Of a stretch of 64,000 nt of DNA, positions 8,057 to 16,447 are shown one piece after another. Position 1 is the first letter of the stretch. Every line of letters starts with the position of its first letter. The notes below the pieces were generated by a model. That model saw only the letters and a program-made list of their open reading frames with translations. It was not told the origin of the DNA and made no database searches. Source of the DNA: an uncultured Collinsella sp. (GTDB lineage Bacteria; Actinomycetota; Coriobacteriia; Coriobacteriales; Coriobacteriaceae); contig UQIT01000008.1 of NCBI GenBank assembly GCA_900541175.1, positions 1-64,000 on the forward strand. The letters run 5' to 3'. The position numbers and the translations under genes were made by a program.

Positions 8057-9187
8057 ATGCCCAACAAACCCGTGAAGATCATCATGCTTACCGGATACCT
8101 CGGTGCCGGCAAGACCACGCTGCTCAACCACATCCTCGCTAACGACGGCGGCATCCGCGCCGCCGTGATCGTCAACGATATCGGCGAGATCAACGTCGAC
8201 GCCAGCCTTATCGCCGACGGCGGCCTTTCCGAGACCGACGACCTCATCCCGCTCACCAACGGCTGCATCTGCTGCACGCTTTCGGACGACCTTGCCAACC
8301 AGCTGCAGGGCATCGCCGATTCGGGCGACTTCGATTACATCATCATCGAGGCCTCGGGCATTTGCGAGCCTATCCCCATCGCCTACACCATCTCGAGCTT
8401 CTGCGACGAGGCCAAGGTGGGCGGCAAGCCCAAGCTCGCGCTCGACAACATCGTGGCCGTGGTCGACTGCGCCCGCATGTACGACGAGTTCAACGGCGGT
8501 CGCGACCTGCTGGCTGAGGATATCGACGAGGACGACATCGAGAGCCTGCTCATCCAGCAGATCGAGTTTTGCTCCACGCTGATCCTCAACAAGACCGATA
8601 CCGTGAGCCCTGAGCAAATCGCCGAGCTCAAGGCCATCGTGCGCAGCCTGCAGAAAGACGCCGTAATTGTCGAGGCCCAAAACGGCGAGGTCCCCATGGA
8701 GGAGCTGCTCGATACCGACCGCTTCGACTTTATGCGCGCCTACAACTCCGCCGCCTGGATCGAGGCCATGGAGCACCCCGAGGAGCACGACGACCCCGAG
8801 GTGCTCGAGTACGACATCGAGACCTTTGTGTACTCGCGCCGCAAGCCGTTTGACCTGCAGAAGTTCACCGATTTTGTTGAGCAGGAATGGCCCGACGAGG
8901 TCATTCGCGTCAAGGGTCCGCTGTGGCAGACCGGCGATCCGGACATGTGCTACATGTTTGAGCAGGCCGGCCACCAGATGCGCCTGATGGAGAACGGCCT
9001 GTTTGTCGACTCCGCGCCCGAGGGCGAGAAGCAGAAGATCATCGACGAGAACCCCGAGATCATGCAGATTTGGGACGACGAGACGGGCGACCGCATGACG
9101 AGCCTGTGCATCATCGGCCGTCACATGGACAAGGATGCGCTCATCGCCTCCCTTGATGCCTGCCTGACCGACTGGCACCGCGCCTAG
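8057..9187 (+). CDS. CobW/COG0523 family GTP-binding metallochaperone
   Basis: The 376-aa G3E GTPase has Walker A GYLGAGKT at 13-20, the metal-binding CxCC motif GCICC at 69-73, the Walker B region YIIIEASGICEP, and the guanine-specificity motif NKTD. A CobW C-terminal domain follows (about 255-370). Members insert or supply metals such as zinc or cobalt using GTP. The 86-base gap upstream holds its AAAGGAGG ribosome site, but I saw no clear Zur or cobalamin site. Which metal it serves cannot be read from this context. Confidence 0.9.
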   Translation: MPNKPVKIIMLTGYLGAGKTTLLNHILANDGGIRAAVIVNDIGEINVDASLIADGGLSETDDLIPLTNGCICCTLSDDLANQLQGIADSGDFDYIIIEASGICEPIPIAYTISSFCDEAKVGGKPKLALDNIVAVVDCARMYDEFNGGRDLLAEDIDEDDIESLLIQQIEFCSTLILNKTDTVSPEQIAELKAIVRSLQKDAVIVEAQNGEVPMEELLDTDRFDFMRAYNSAAWIEAMEHPEEHDDPEVLEYDIETFVYSRRKPFDLQKFTDFVEQEWPDEVIRVKGPLWQTGDPDMCYMFEQAGHQMRLMENGLFVDSAPEGEKQKIIDENPEIMQIWDDETGDRMTSLCIIGRHMDKDALIASLDACLTDWHRA

Positions 9188-9226
9188 GTTTATCCATGCG
9201 GGCATTGTTCCGCCTACGTAACCGCC

Positions 9227-9261
9227 AAACCACCACGAAGGTGCCCTTCGTGGTGGTTTTT
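9227..9261 (+). terminator. Intrinsic terminator after the CobW gene
   Basis: AAACCACCACGAAGG (9227-9241) pairs exactly with 9245-9259 around a 3-base loop, and the stem ends in a short T-run. It lies between the CobW gene and trmL. Confidence 0.8.
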
Positions 9262-9282
9262 CGTTCTAAGCCAAGGAGATTC

Positions 9283-9882
9283 ATGTTCAACATTGTGCTG
9301 TATGCGCCCGAGATTCCGGCCAATACGGGCAATATCGGCCGTACCTGCGTGGTCACCGGCGCCCATCTGCATCTGGTGGAGCCGCTGGGCTTTTCGCTCG
9401 ATGACAAGACGGTGCGTCGCGCCGGTCTGGGCTACTGGCAAAACTTGGACGTGACGACCTATGCCGGCTGGGAGGATTTCCTTGCGCGCAACGGCCTCTC
9501 CCCCGCCGACGAGCGCCTGCATCTGCTAACCAAAAAGGCACGCCGCACCTATGTGCAGAGTACCTACCGCGATGGAGACTACTTGGTCTTTGGCAGCGAG
9601 AGCTCGGGCATTCCCGAGCCACTGCTTGCCGCGGCGTCCGAGCGCTGCGAGCGCATCCCGATGCTGCGCGATTGTGACTCACTCGATAACGCCGAGGCCT
9701 GGGAAGCCCACGAGGAATCGCTGGGGCATACCCAGGACAGTCACGAGGCCATCCTTCGGCAGGATATCTGCGGCAACTTCGTCGACCCGGACGACTACCG
9801 CATCAGCGCGCTCAACCTCTCCAACAGCGCCGCCATCGTCCTCTACGAGGCCCTGCGCCAAACAGGCTTTCCGGGAATGTGA
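9283..9882 (+). CDS. trmL: tRNA (cytidine(34)-2'-O)-methyltransferase
   Basis: The 199-aa SPOUT-class enzyme 2'-O-methylates the wobble nucleotide of tRNA-Leu. Family marks are IVLYAPEIPANTGNIGRTC at the start, LVEPLGFSLDDKTVRRAGL, the SAM-knot segment YLVFGSESSGIPEPLL, and ALNLSNSAAIVLYEALRQ at the end. ATG 9283 follows AAGGAGA at 9273-9279. The TGA stop (9880-9882) lies inside a short GTCCC palindrome that separates this gene from the convergent UvrA-like gene. Confidence 0.9.
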   Translation: MFNIVLYAPEIPANTGNIGRTCVVTGAHLHLVEPLGFSLDDKTVRRAGLGYWQNLDVTTYAGWEDFLARNGLSPADERLHLLTKKARRTYVQSTYRDGDYLVFGSESSGIPEPLLAAASERCERIPMLRDCDSLDNAEAWEAHEESLGHTQDSHEAILRQDICGNFVDPDDYRISALNLSNSAAIVLYEALRQTGFPGM

Positions 9883-9908
9883 CAAAGGGACCGTCCCTTT
9901 GTCACATT
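9876..9908. repeat. GTCCC palindrome, copy 1 (perfect 16-bp arms)
   Basis: AATGTGACAAAGGGAC and its exact complement flank a single C. The element supplies the TGA stop of trmL and ends 3 bases before the stop of the convergent uvrA-like gene. It could act as a two-way terminator. Related copies are at 13604, 44996 and 46846, with looser relatives at 18449, 19371, 33893 and 43963. Confidence 0.85.
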
Positions 9909-9911
9909 TGG

Positions 9912-12392
9912 TTATAGGTAGCGGCCGGTGATGCTTGCGGGGCAGGCCGCGATATCCGCCGGCGTACCGGCGCAGACGACTTGCCCGCCGGCATCGCCAC
10001 CGCCCGGGCCCATGTCGATTACGTAATCGGCGTTACGGATAAGGTCGAGATCGTGTTCGATCACGATAACCGTGGCGCCCTTGGCAACGAGACCGTCGAA
10101 TACGCTCAGCAACACCTGAACATCGAGCGGATGTAGTCCGATCGTGGGCTCATCGAATACGAATACGGCATCGTCCTGCACGCGGCCCATCTCGCTCGCA
10201 AGCTTAAGACGCTGCGCCTCGCCGCCCGAGAGCGCCGGCGTGGGCTCACCGAGCGTGAGATAGCCCAAGCCCAGGTCGTGCAAGGTCTGCAAGCGCGCCT
10301 GAACTTTCTTGAGCCCCACCGTGGCGTCGAGAGCCTCGTCCACGCTCATGTCCATGAGCTGCGGCAACGTAAGCAAGCTCCCATCCTTGCCCTCGCGATG
10401 GATATGCGAAGCCGTGTCTGCATAACGCGAACCGCGACATGCCGGGCAGACGATCTCGACGTCGGGCAAAAACTGCACGTCGAGCGATATCGAGCCCGTG
10501 CCATCGCACGTAGGGCAGCGCAGAGTGCCAGTGTTATAGCTAAAGGCACCTGCCTTGTAGCCGGCTGCCTTGGCCTCTGGCGTGCGGGCGAAGGCGCGGC
10601 GCAGCTCATCATGGATGTCGGCATAAGTCGCCACCGTCGAGCGCACGTTGGCGCCGATAGGCGTAGCGTCAATCAGGTTTGCGCGGGCAATGCCTTCGGC
10701 ATCGATCCAACGCACATGTTTTGGCAGGCGCTCGCCGGCTGCCTGCGCCTTGAGTGCCGGGATAAGCGTCTCGAGCACCAACGTCGTCTTGCCCGAACCC
10801 GAAACGCCCGTAACCGCGACGAGACGGCCGCGCGGGATATCGACTTCGAGCGGCTTGACGGTATGGATAGCATCGGTTGCCATGTGGATATGCCCCTGGT
10901 CGAACATCTCGTCGTCAGTCACCTGCGGACGCAAGCGTTTGGGCTCTGCGCGCAAAAACGGAGCGATGCGGCTGCCCCGCGATTGCTCGACCTCGCCTAC
11001 CGTACCAATGGCAATCACATTACCGCCGTCTGCTCCGGCAACGGGGCCCATCTCGACGAGATAGTCGGCTTCCGCCAGTACGCGCGTATCGTGGTCGACA
11101 ACAACCACGGTGTTGCCGTCATCCACCAGATCGCGCATCACGCCCACCAAGCCGTCGACATTGGCAGGATGCAAGCCGATCGAAGGCTCGTCCAGCACAT
11201 AAAGCACGCCTGTCGATCGGTTGCGCACCACGCGAGCAAGCTGCACGCGCTGGCGCTCACCCGTGGAGAGCGTGGCACCGGCGCGATCGAGTGAAAGGTA
11301 ATCGAGACCCAGGTCGACCAGACGACGGGCCGCACTCAAAAACGAATCGCAGATATCCGTCGCCATGGGCTGCATCTCGGCCGGCAAGGATGCGGGCACC
11401 CCGCGCACCCACTCAATCGCCTCGCCCAATGTCATGGCCGCCGCCTGCGCCAGATTGATACCGCGCACCTGGGGCTGGCGCGCAGCCTCGGAGAGACGCG
11501 TGCCGCCGCAGTCACGGCATGGCCCCTCGCGTAAAAAGCGCGCAACGCGCTTGAGGCCCTTGTCGTCCTTAACCTTGGCGAGCGCATTCTCGACGGTATA
11601 GACGGCGTTGTAATAGGTAAAGTCGAGCGGCGTGGCGCCCTCGCCGTTTTTGGGAACGTAAAGAATGTGCTTCTTAACCGCCGGGCCGTGGAACACGATA
11701 TCGCGCTCTTGAGGCGTGAGCTGGTTAAACGGCACGTCGGTGCGCACGCCCATCTCGCCGGCCACCTGCTTCATCAGATCCCACATGAGCGTGCCCCAAG
11801 GAAGCACCGCGCCCTCGTTGATAGCCTTTGACTCGTCGGGCACCAAGCTCGCCTCGTCCACCTCGCGCATAACGCCGGTGCCGCCGCAGGTGGGACACGC
11901 GCCACCACTATTGAAAGCCAAATCCTCGGCACTCGGCGCGTAGAACTCGCGGCCGCACGTCAGACACGTGAGCGACAGGCCTGCGGCCACGTTAAGGCTC
12001 GGCTCAACGCGCGCCCCGCAGTGCGGGCACACGTGATGGGCGCAACGGCTAAAGAGCAGACGCAGGCTATTGTTAAGCTCGGTCATGGTGCCAAAGGTGG
12101 AACGCACGCCCGGCACGCTGGGGCGTTGATGCAATGCGAGCGCCGCCGGCACGTGCAGCACCTCGTCCACCTGGGCGTGCTCGGCTTGCGTCAGGCGACG
12201 TCGAGTATAGGTGCTGAGCGCCTCCAGGTAACGGCGCGAGCCCTCGGCGTAAAGAACGCCCAGTGCCAGCGAGCTCTTACCCGAACCCGACACGCCGGCA
12301 ATACCCACGAGCTTTCCCAGCGGGATATCGATATCGATGTCCTTGAGGTTGTGGACACGTGCACCACGCACCTCGATAGCCTGCGGGCTCAT
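9912..12392 (-). CDS. UvrA2-like ABC ATPase (excinuclease A paralogue without UvrB-binding domain)
   Basis: The 826-aa protein has two ABC modules, with Walker A GVSGSGKSS and GVSGSGKTT, signatures STGERQRVQLA (altered) and SGGEAQRLKLA, and zinc modules including CPTCDGTG and CPACRGS. Housekeeping UvrA is about 940 aa; here the first zinc-finger region follows almost directly after STFGTMTELNNSLRLLFSR, so the insert that binds UvrB is missing. That is the mark of UvrA2 and related drug-resistance or DNA-damage tolerance proteins. The start is placed at ATG 12392; a GTG at 12416 is the alternative. The AAA ATPase gene lies 25 bases upstream on the same strand. Confidence 0.88.
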   Translation of the reverse strand: MSPQAIEVRGARVHNLKDIDIDIPLGKLVGIAGVSGSGKSSLALGVLYAEGSRRYLEALSTYTRRRLTQAEHAQVDEVLHVPAALALHQRPSVPGVRSTFGTMTELNNSLRLLFSRCAHHVCPHCGARVEPSLNVAAGLSLTCLTCGREFYAPSAEDLAFNSGGACPTCGGTGVMREVDEASLVPDESKAINEGAVLPWGTLMWDLMKQVAGEMGVRTDVPFNQLTPQERDIVFHGPAVKKHILYVPKNGEGATPLDFTYYNAVYTVENALAKVKDDKGLKRVARFLREGPCRDCGGTRLSEAARQPQVRGINLAQAAAMTLGEAIEWVRGVPASLPAEMQPMATDICDSFLSAARRLVDLGLDYLSLDRAGATLSTGERQRVQLARVVRNRSTGVLYVLDEPSIGLHPANVDGLVGVMRDLVDDGNTVVVVDHDTRVLAEADYLVEMGPVAGADGGNVIAIGTVGEVEQSRGSRIAPFLRAEPKRLRPQVTDDEMFDQGHIHMATDAIHTVKPLEVDIPRGRLVAVTGVSGSGKTTLVLETLIPALKAQAAGERLPKHVRWIDAEGIARANLIDATPIGANVRSTVATYADIHDELRRAFARTPEAKAAGYKAGAFSYNTGTLRCPTCDGTGSISLDVQFLPDVEIVCPACRGSRYADTASHIHREGKDGSLLTLPQLMDMSVDEALDATVGLKKVQARLQTLHDLGLGYLTLGEPTPALSGGEAQRLKLASEMGRVQDDAVFVFDEPTIGLHPLDVQVLLSVFDGLVAKGATVIVIEHDLDLIRNADYVIDMGPGGGDAGGQVVCAGTPADIAACPASITGRYL

Positions 12393-12417
12393 CTTCTGTT
12401 CCGTCACCTTTATCACC

Positions 12418-13536
12418 CTACTTATGCCATAAAACGCGGTCGCGGATGTACTCGCCCAGCATGGGCACAGTAAACCGGACGAGACCGTATCCGGCAGCCT
12501 CGATGACGCGCTCGCGAATCAGGCTTGCGCGATATTTACTCGCCCAGCTCTGAGTACGGTCGCAGCGCTCAATGATGTCCGCCATGCGCGTCGGTTTACC
12601 CTCGTCAACCGCCATGGCCTCGATAAATAGGCGCTGCGGGCTACGCAGCCCGTAATACAGGGGCGCGTCGACCGCTTCATAGAACTCGGAGACGGCATCG
12701 GCGCAGCCAGCCTCGACATCGCACACTTCAATGACCTGCGAGCCACGCCGGACGGCAGACCGCCACATGTAATAGCCCACCAGCTGAACCATATAGGGAT
12801 GCCCCATGCTCTTGTGTGCCGCAAGATTCGCCGTCTCCGCGTCAACGTAAAGACCAGCGTCTTTGACCGTCTGGATATATGAATCGCGCACCTTGGGCAA
12901 AGATATCGCCCCCAGCGTACACTGCTGGGCACGCCGCAAAAACGTCACGCTCGGCTCTTCGAGCAAATCGTCGATCATACTGGGTAAGCCGGCAAACACC
13001 AGCGCAAGACCGCGTTGGTCGCTATCGGACAAGCCCGTAGCATCCTGATCTCCGAGCACCTGCTGATAGAGAACGACAAGAGCCGCCAGCTCCTCGATTG
13101 ACGCAGATTGAGCCTCGTCAATCGCAAACAGTATGCCCTTGCCTGGGCCGAGCTTCTTGAGGCGCTCGTTGACCAGCCCTCGCAACGTCTCGCCCTTTGC
13201 TCGCGCCGCCTCGACCGGCATCCGGCCAAACGACGGACCGAACTCCATTGACGTCACAACGGGTTTATTCGAGCGAAGCGCGTCGGCCAAGCGGTCGCAT
13301 AAGCCAAGCGAAGCGAAATCGGAGACAACCGCCCATCCGCGCTCGCTGGCCAGACGTTGCAGCTCCCTCAGGAGAACCGTCTTGCCGCAGCCGCGGTTTC
13401 CCGTAATGAGCATGAGCCTGCCCGGCGCTCCAGCGCCGTTATCGAGCCCTTCCTCAAAATCTTCTATGACCGACTCGCGATCGATGAGCATCGGGGGCCG
13501 CTTGCCAGCCGTGGGCTTAAAGGGATTTGGATTCAT
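12418..13536 (-). CDS. AAA ATPase, ORC1/Cdc6-like P-loop protein
   Basis: The 372-aa protein has Walker A GNRGCGKT near residue 47, a Walker B-like FAIDEAQSAS near residue 138, and a C-terminal region compatible with a winged helix (RASLIRERVIEAAGYG). It resembles the stand-alone bacterial AAA proteins with ORC/MoxR-like folds that are common in Actinobacteria and often uncharacterised. No membrane segment is seen. Its leader holds three 10-bp direct repeats (13569-13599) and a GAGGAGG ribosome site before ATG 13536. It may be co-transcribed with the UvrA2-like gene. The biological role is unknown. Confidence 0.8.
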   Translation of the reverse strand: MNPNPFKPTAGKRPPMLIDRESVIEDFEEGLDNGAGAPGRLMLITGNRGCGKTVLLRELQRLASERGWAVVSDFASLGLCDRLADALRSNKPVVTSMEFGPSFGRMPVEAARAKGETLRGLVNERLKKLGPGKGILFAIDEAQSASIEELAALVVLYQQVLGDQDATGLSDSDQRGLALVFAGLPSMIDDLLEEPSVTFLRRAQQCTLGAISLPKVRDSYIQTVKDAGLYVDAETANLAAHKSMGHPYMVQLVGYYMWRSAVRRGSQVIEVCDVEAGCADAVSEFYEAVDAPLYYGLRSPQRLFIEAMAVDEGKPTRMADIIERCDRTQSWASKYRASLIRERVIEAAGYGLVRFTVPMLGEYIRDRVLWHK

Positions 13537-13568
13537 GTCGGCCTCCTCGGATTGGAAAACCCTGGTAA

Positions 13569-13599
13569 TAGTTATACCAACTTATACCGAGTTATACCA
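13569..13599 (-). promoter_or_regulatory. Three 10-bp direct repeats upstream of the AAA ATPase gene
   Basis: On the minus strand the sequence reads TTGGTATAAC, TCGGTATAAG, TTGGTATAAC in perfect tandem, once per helical turn. They lie 33-63 bases before ATG 13536, where a transcription factor would be expected to bind. Confidence 0.55.
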
Positions 13600-13603
13600 A
13601 TAG

Positions 13604-13636
13604 TATGTGACAAAGGAACTGTCCCTTTGTCACATA
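13604..13636. repeat. GTCCC palindrome, copy 2
   Basis: TATGTGACAAAGGAAC pairs with GTCCCTTTGTCACATA around one T, with one mismatch. Its TGTGA supplies the TGA stop of the TetM-like gene (minus strand, 13630-13632). Confidence 0.8.
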
Positions 13637-15633
13637 TGGCCGAAAAACTCGGCGTCTGCTGCTCGCCAGGGGCGGAAGGTGGCGGGATCGATCTTTACGT
13701 GCGCTGCGGCGGATACGTCGTACCATTTGACCGTGTAACCGGCGCCGTGAGAGCAAAAGACCGAATCGGGGGTGTTGGGCAGATCGGCCTCGGGCTCATA
13801 GGCCGCCGTCTCGATTACGCGCTCGGCGTCGTGGCAGGGCGCATAACCAGCGAACTCTAGGTACAGATGCCCGCGACCGCTCGTGTAGGCAGCCACCTCC
13901 AGCGCGTAATCCTGCACCTCGGATGCCGGCACGCGGCCCACAAGCTTCGCCCGGTCGCCCGCCATCGTCGGCGGCTCGTACTCGGCACCCATGCGCGTGG
14001 CGTCTGACAACGCCCTGCCCACGCACTCCCCCGGCACCTCGAGCTCAAAGTGGTACCACGGCTCCAACAGCACCGCCGCGCCGGCCTCACGCGCCTGCAT
14101 GAGTCCCTGTCGAAGCGCGCGATACGTGGCCTGGCGAAAGTCGCCGCCCTCGGTGTGCTTGGCATGCGCACGGCCGCCCGTGAGCGTAATGCGCACATCG
14201 GTGATGGGCGAGCCGGTCAGCACGCCCAGGTGATCACGCTCCATGGCGTTAGTGAGTGCCAAACGATGCCAGTTAAGATCGAGCTCGTCGGTCGAGGTCA
14301 CGGTGCCAAACTGCACGCCCGAGACCGCCGGCAACGGCTCCAGGCGCAGATGTACCTCGGCATAGTGGCGCAGTGGCTCAAAGTGGCCCACGCCCTCAAC
14401 CGGCTGCGAAATAGTCTCCTTATAGAGAATGCCGCCGGGCTCAAACTTGACCAAAAGGCCAAAGCGATCGACCAGCACCCGCTGCACGACCTCGAGCTGC
14501 ACGGCGCCCATCAACTGAAGGTGAATCTGCTCAAGATGCGTGTTCCAGCTTACGCCGAGCATGGGGTCTTCGTCTGCCAGCTCAGTCAACGCTTTGAATA
14601 CCACATGGACGTCGTGTTCGCCCGGTAGCACGGTATAGGTGAGAACCGGCGCAATGACAGGTGCATCGCCCGCGGGCTCCGCGCCCAGGGCGTCCCCCGG
14701 GCGAACGTGCGCAAGGCCCGTCACGGCACAAATACCGCCAGCAGCAACTTCTTGGGCAAGCTCATACTTCTCGCCGTTATAGATGCGTACCTGATCGACC
14801 TTCTGCTCCCATGCCTCGGCACCGGAACGTCCGCCAATCATCTGCTTGGCATGCAGTGTGCCGCCGGTTACTTTAACCCATGCCAAGCGCTCGCCGCGAT
14901 CCCCGCGGCTGACACGATAGACGCGCGCGGCAAACTCCGGGAGCCACGCCTGTTCACGCATCAGCGCGCATATGCCATCCAGCAGCTCGTCCACGCCTTG
15001 GTCCTTGAGCGCCGACCCGGCAAAACAGGGAAAGAGCTTGCGCTCGGCAACCATGCGCGACAGCGTCGCGACGGAAAGCTCACCCGCCTCAAGAAACTCC
15101 TCGAGCGCCGCCTCGTCTAACGCGGCAGCGTCCTCCTGAACGGCCCCGCCCGCCAGCAGTTCGCCGGCATCCAGGCAGCCCTCGGAGAGACGTTGCCCAA
15201 GTTGTGCCAGCAAAACATCGCGGCCGGGATTCTCCAAATCGATTTTGTTGATGAAGATGAATGTCGGGATGTCATAACGTGCAAGCAGGCGCCACAGGGT
15301 TTCGGTGTGTCCCTGCACGCCGTCGTTGGCACCCACAACCAAAATCGCATAGTCAAGCGCGCGCAGCGTGCGCTCCGCCTCGGCCGAAAAATCGACGTGG
15401 CCGGGCGCATCCACGAGCATGACGTGGGTATCACCGTGGTCGAGCACGGCCTGCGACGAAAAAATCGTGATGCCACGCTCGCGCTCGATCGCGTTCGTGT
15501 CCAGATGCGAATCGCCATCGTCCACGCGGCCGCGCTTGCGAATGCGACCCGCGTTGAACAGCATGACCTCGGCCAACGTGGTCTTGCCGGCATCGACGTG
15601 CGCCACAATTCCAACGACCGCTTGCTTCGACAT
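13630..15633 (-). CDS. TetM/TetW-like ribosomal-protection family translation GTPase
   Basis: The 667-aa protein starts MSKQAVVGIVAHVDAGKTT with G1 AHVDAGKT, switch I ERERGITI, G3 DAPGHVDF and G4 NKID, followed by EF-G-like domains II-V. The overall layout matches ribosomal-protection proteins such as TetM and TetW, which remove tetracycline from the ribosome. The early segment VDDGDSHLDTNAIERERG differs from the VDxGTTRTD of classical Tet proteins, so it is more probably a chromosomal relative of unproven resistance function. ATG 15633 follows AGAGGAGA; the longer upstream reading lacks a ribosome site. The stop codon lies in the GTCCC palindrome. Confidence 0.82.
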   Translation of the reverse strand: MSKQAVVGIVAHVDAGKTTLAEVMLFNAGRIRKRGRVDDGDSHLDTNAIERERGITIFSSQAVLDHGDTHVMLVDAPGHVDFSAEAERTLRALDYAILVVGANDGVQGHTETLWRLLARYDIPTFIFINKIDLENPGRDVLLAQLGQRLSEGCLDAGELLAGGAVQEDAAALDEAALEEFLEAGELSVATLSRMVAERKLFPCFAGSALKDQGVDELLDGICALMREQAWLPEFAARVYRVSRGDRGERLAWVKVTGGTLHAKQMIGGRSGAEAWEQKVDQVRIYNGEKYELAQEVAAGGICAVTGLAHVRPGDALGAEPAGDAPVIAPVLTYTVLPGEHDVHVVFKALTELADEDPMLGVSWNTHLEQIHLQLMGAVQLEVVQRVLVDRFGLLVKFEPGGILYKETISQPVEGVGHFEPLRHYAEVHLRLEPLPAVSGVQFGTVTSTDELDLNWHRLALTNAMERDHLGVLTGSPITDVRITLTGGRAHAKHTEGGDFRQATYRALRQGLMQAREAGAAVLLEPWYHFELEVPGECVGRALSDATRMGAEYEPPTMAGDRAKLVGRVPASEVQDYALEVAAYTSGRGHLYLEFAGYAPCHDAERVIETAAYEPEADLPNTPDSVFCSHGAGYTVKWYDVSAAAHVKIDPATFRPWRAADAEFFGHM

Positions 15634-15820
15634 GGCTCTCCTCTTATTGCAAGCCCATCGCACGCGGCAACGGGCGTTCACGCTCCACACTGGATGATAC
15701 AATTTACGGGCCGGCGGGCGAAGCGGGCCCTATCCCCCGACCAAGCTCATCGCCCTGCGTTGCCGCGCGGCGATTTTCGTAGGTTCGCGCCTTGCGAAAG
15801 CCGGCTTTCAAAACAGCACA

Positions 15821-15860
15821 GCGAACGAAAATAGCCCCGGGTGGGACCATTTTCGTTCGC
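15821..15860. terminator. Inverted repeat before the end of the GNAT gene
   Basis: GCGAACGAAAAT and ATTTTCGTTCGC (12-bp perfect arms) flank a GC-rich 16-base centre that can partly pair (CCCCGGGTGGG). It lies just beyond the stop of the leftward GNAT gene and may be its terminator. Nothing else was recognised in the gap 15634-15887. Confidence 0.5.
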
Positions 15861-15887
15861 ACGAATTATTGATACGCGTCCTCGCTC

Positions 15888-16376
15888 TTATGCCTCGCGT
15901 AGCCAATCGAACGCGACACGCGGCGTGCCGTCCGACACATACACGATGCCGGCGCGCTCGAACCCCGCCTTAATACTCGCACCCTGCATGGGCAGGTTGT
16001 CCTGATGCGTGTCGATGCGCAGGTGATCGGCACGCTCTTTGGCAAAGGCGAACATCGCAGCCGCGATACCGTGCACGGTGCCGTCGGATGCCACACGGTG
16101 CAGCACGGCGTACGGAGTGTCGCTACGCCATTGACCGTCCTCAATTACGTCATAGCACTCGTCCGGGCCCTGTAAAAATGCAAACGTCGCCACCACGCGG
16201 CCGTCGACTTCGCACACATAGCTGCCACCGGCAGCGATATCGGCAGCCAGCTGCTCGGCAGAAGGCGTGCCCTCGGGCCACTGCGTGGCGTTGCCATGCG
16301 CGCGCATAAAGGCGCGGGCCGCGTCATAGATAGCCATGACGGCGGGAATGTCGGTATCGAGGGTTTTTCTGATCAT
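15888..16376 (-). CDS. GNAT family N-acetyltransferase
   Basis: The 162-aa protein shows the GNAT order: MIRKTLDTDIPAVMAIYDAAR, a central strand pair YVCEVDGRVVATFAF, the acetyl-CoA region AVLHRVASDGTVHGIAAAMF (a variant of the R/QxxGxG/A loop), and the late strand HLRIDTHQDNLPMQ. It transfers an acetyl group from acetyl-CoA; the acceptor is unknown. ATG 16376 is chosen over GTG 16379. The promoter region is shared with the divergent zinc-ribbon gene and contains an inverted repeat. It resembles a common group of small cytosolic acetyltransferases. Confidence 0.85.
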   Translation of the reverse strand: MIRKTLDTDIPAVMAIYDAARAFMRAHGNATQWPEGTPSAEQLAADIAAGGSYVCEVDGRVVATFAFLQGPDECYDVIEDGQWRSDTPYAVLHRVASDGTVHGIAAAMFAFAKERADHLRIDTHQDNLPMQGASIKAGFERAGIVYVSDGTPRVAFDWLREA

Positions 16377-16397
16377 CACGCGGCGACCTCACGTTTA

Positions 16398-16429
16398 TTG
16401 GTATCACTTTGATTGAGCAATGATACCAA
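16398..16429. promoter_or_regulatory. Inverted repeat in divergent promoter region (possible operator)
   Basis: TTGGTATCA and TGATACCAA (9-bp perfect arms) are separated by 14 bases, so the half-site centres are 23 bp apart, about two helical turns. It lies between the GNAT start and the zinc-ribbon start. The half-site resembles the GGTATAA repeats upstream of the AAA gene. Confidence 0.4.
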
Positions 16430-16447
16430 CGTTTGGAGAGGGGCGCG

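Noticed and set aside
7937..9205. 422-codon open frame opposite the CobW gene
   Set aside because: Shadow of a clear CobW gene; its sequence is the Leu/Val/Asp/Gly-rich noise typical of reverse frames.
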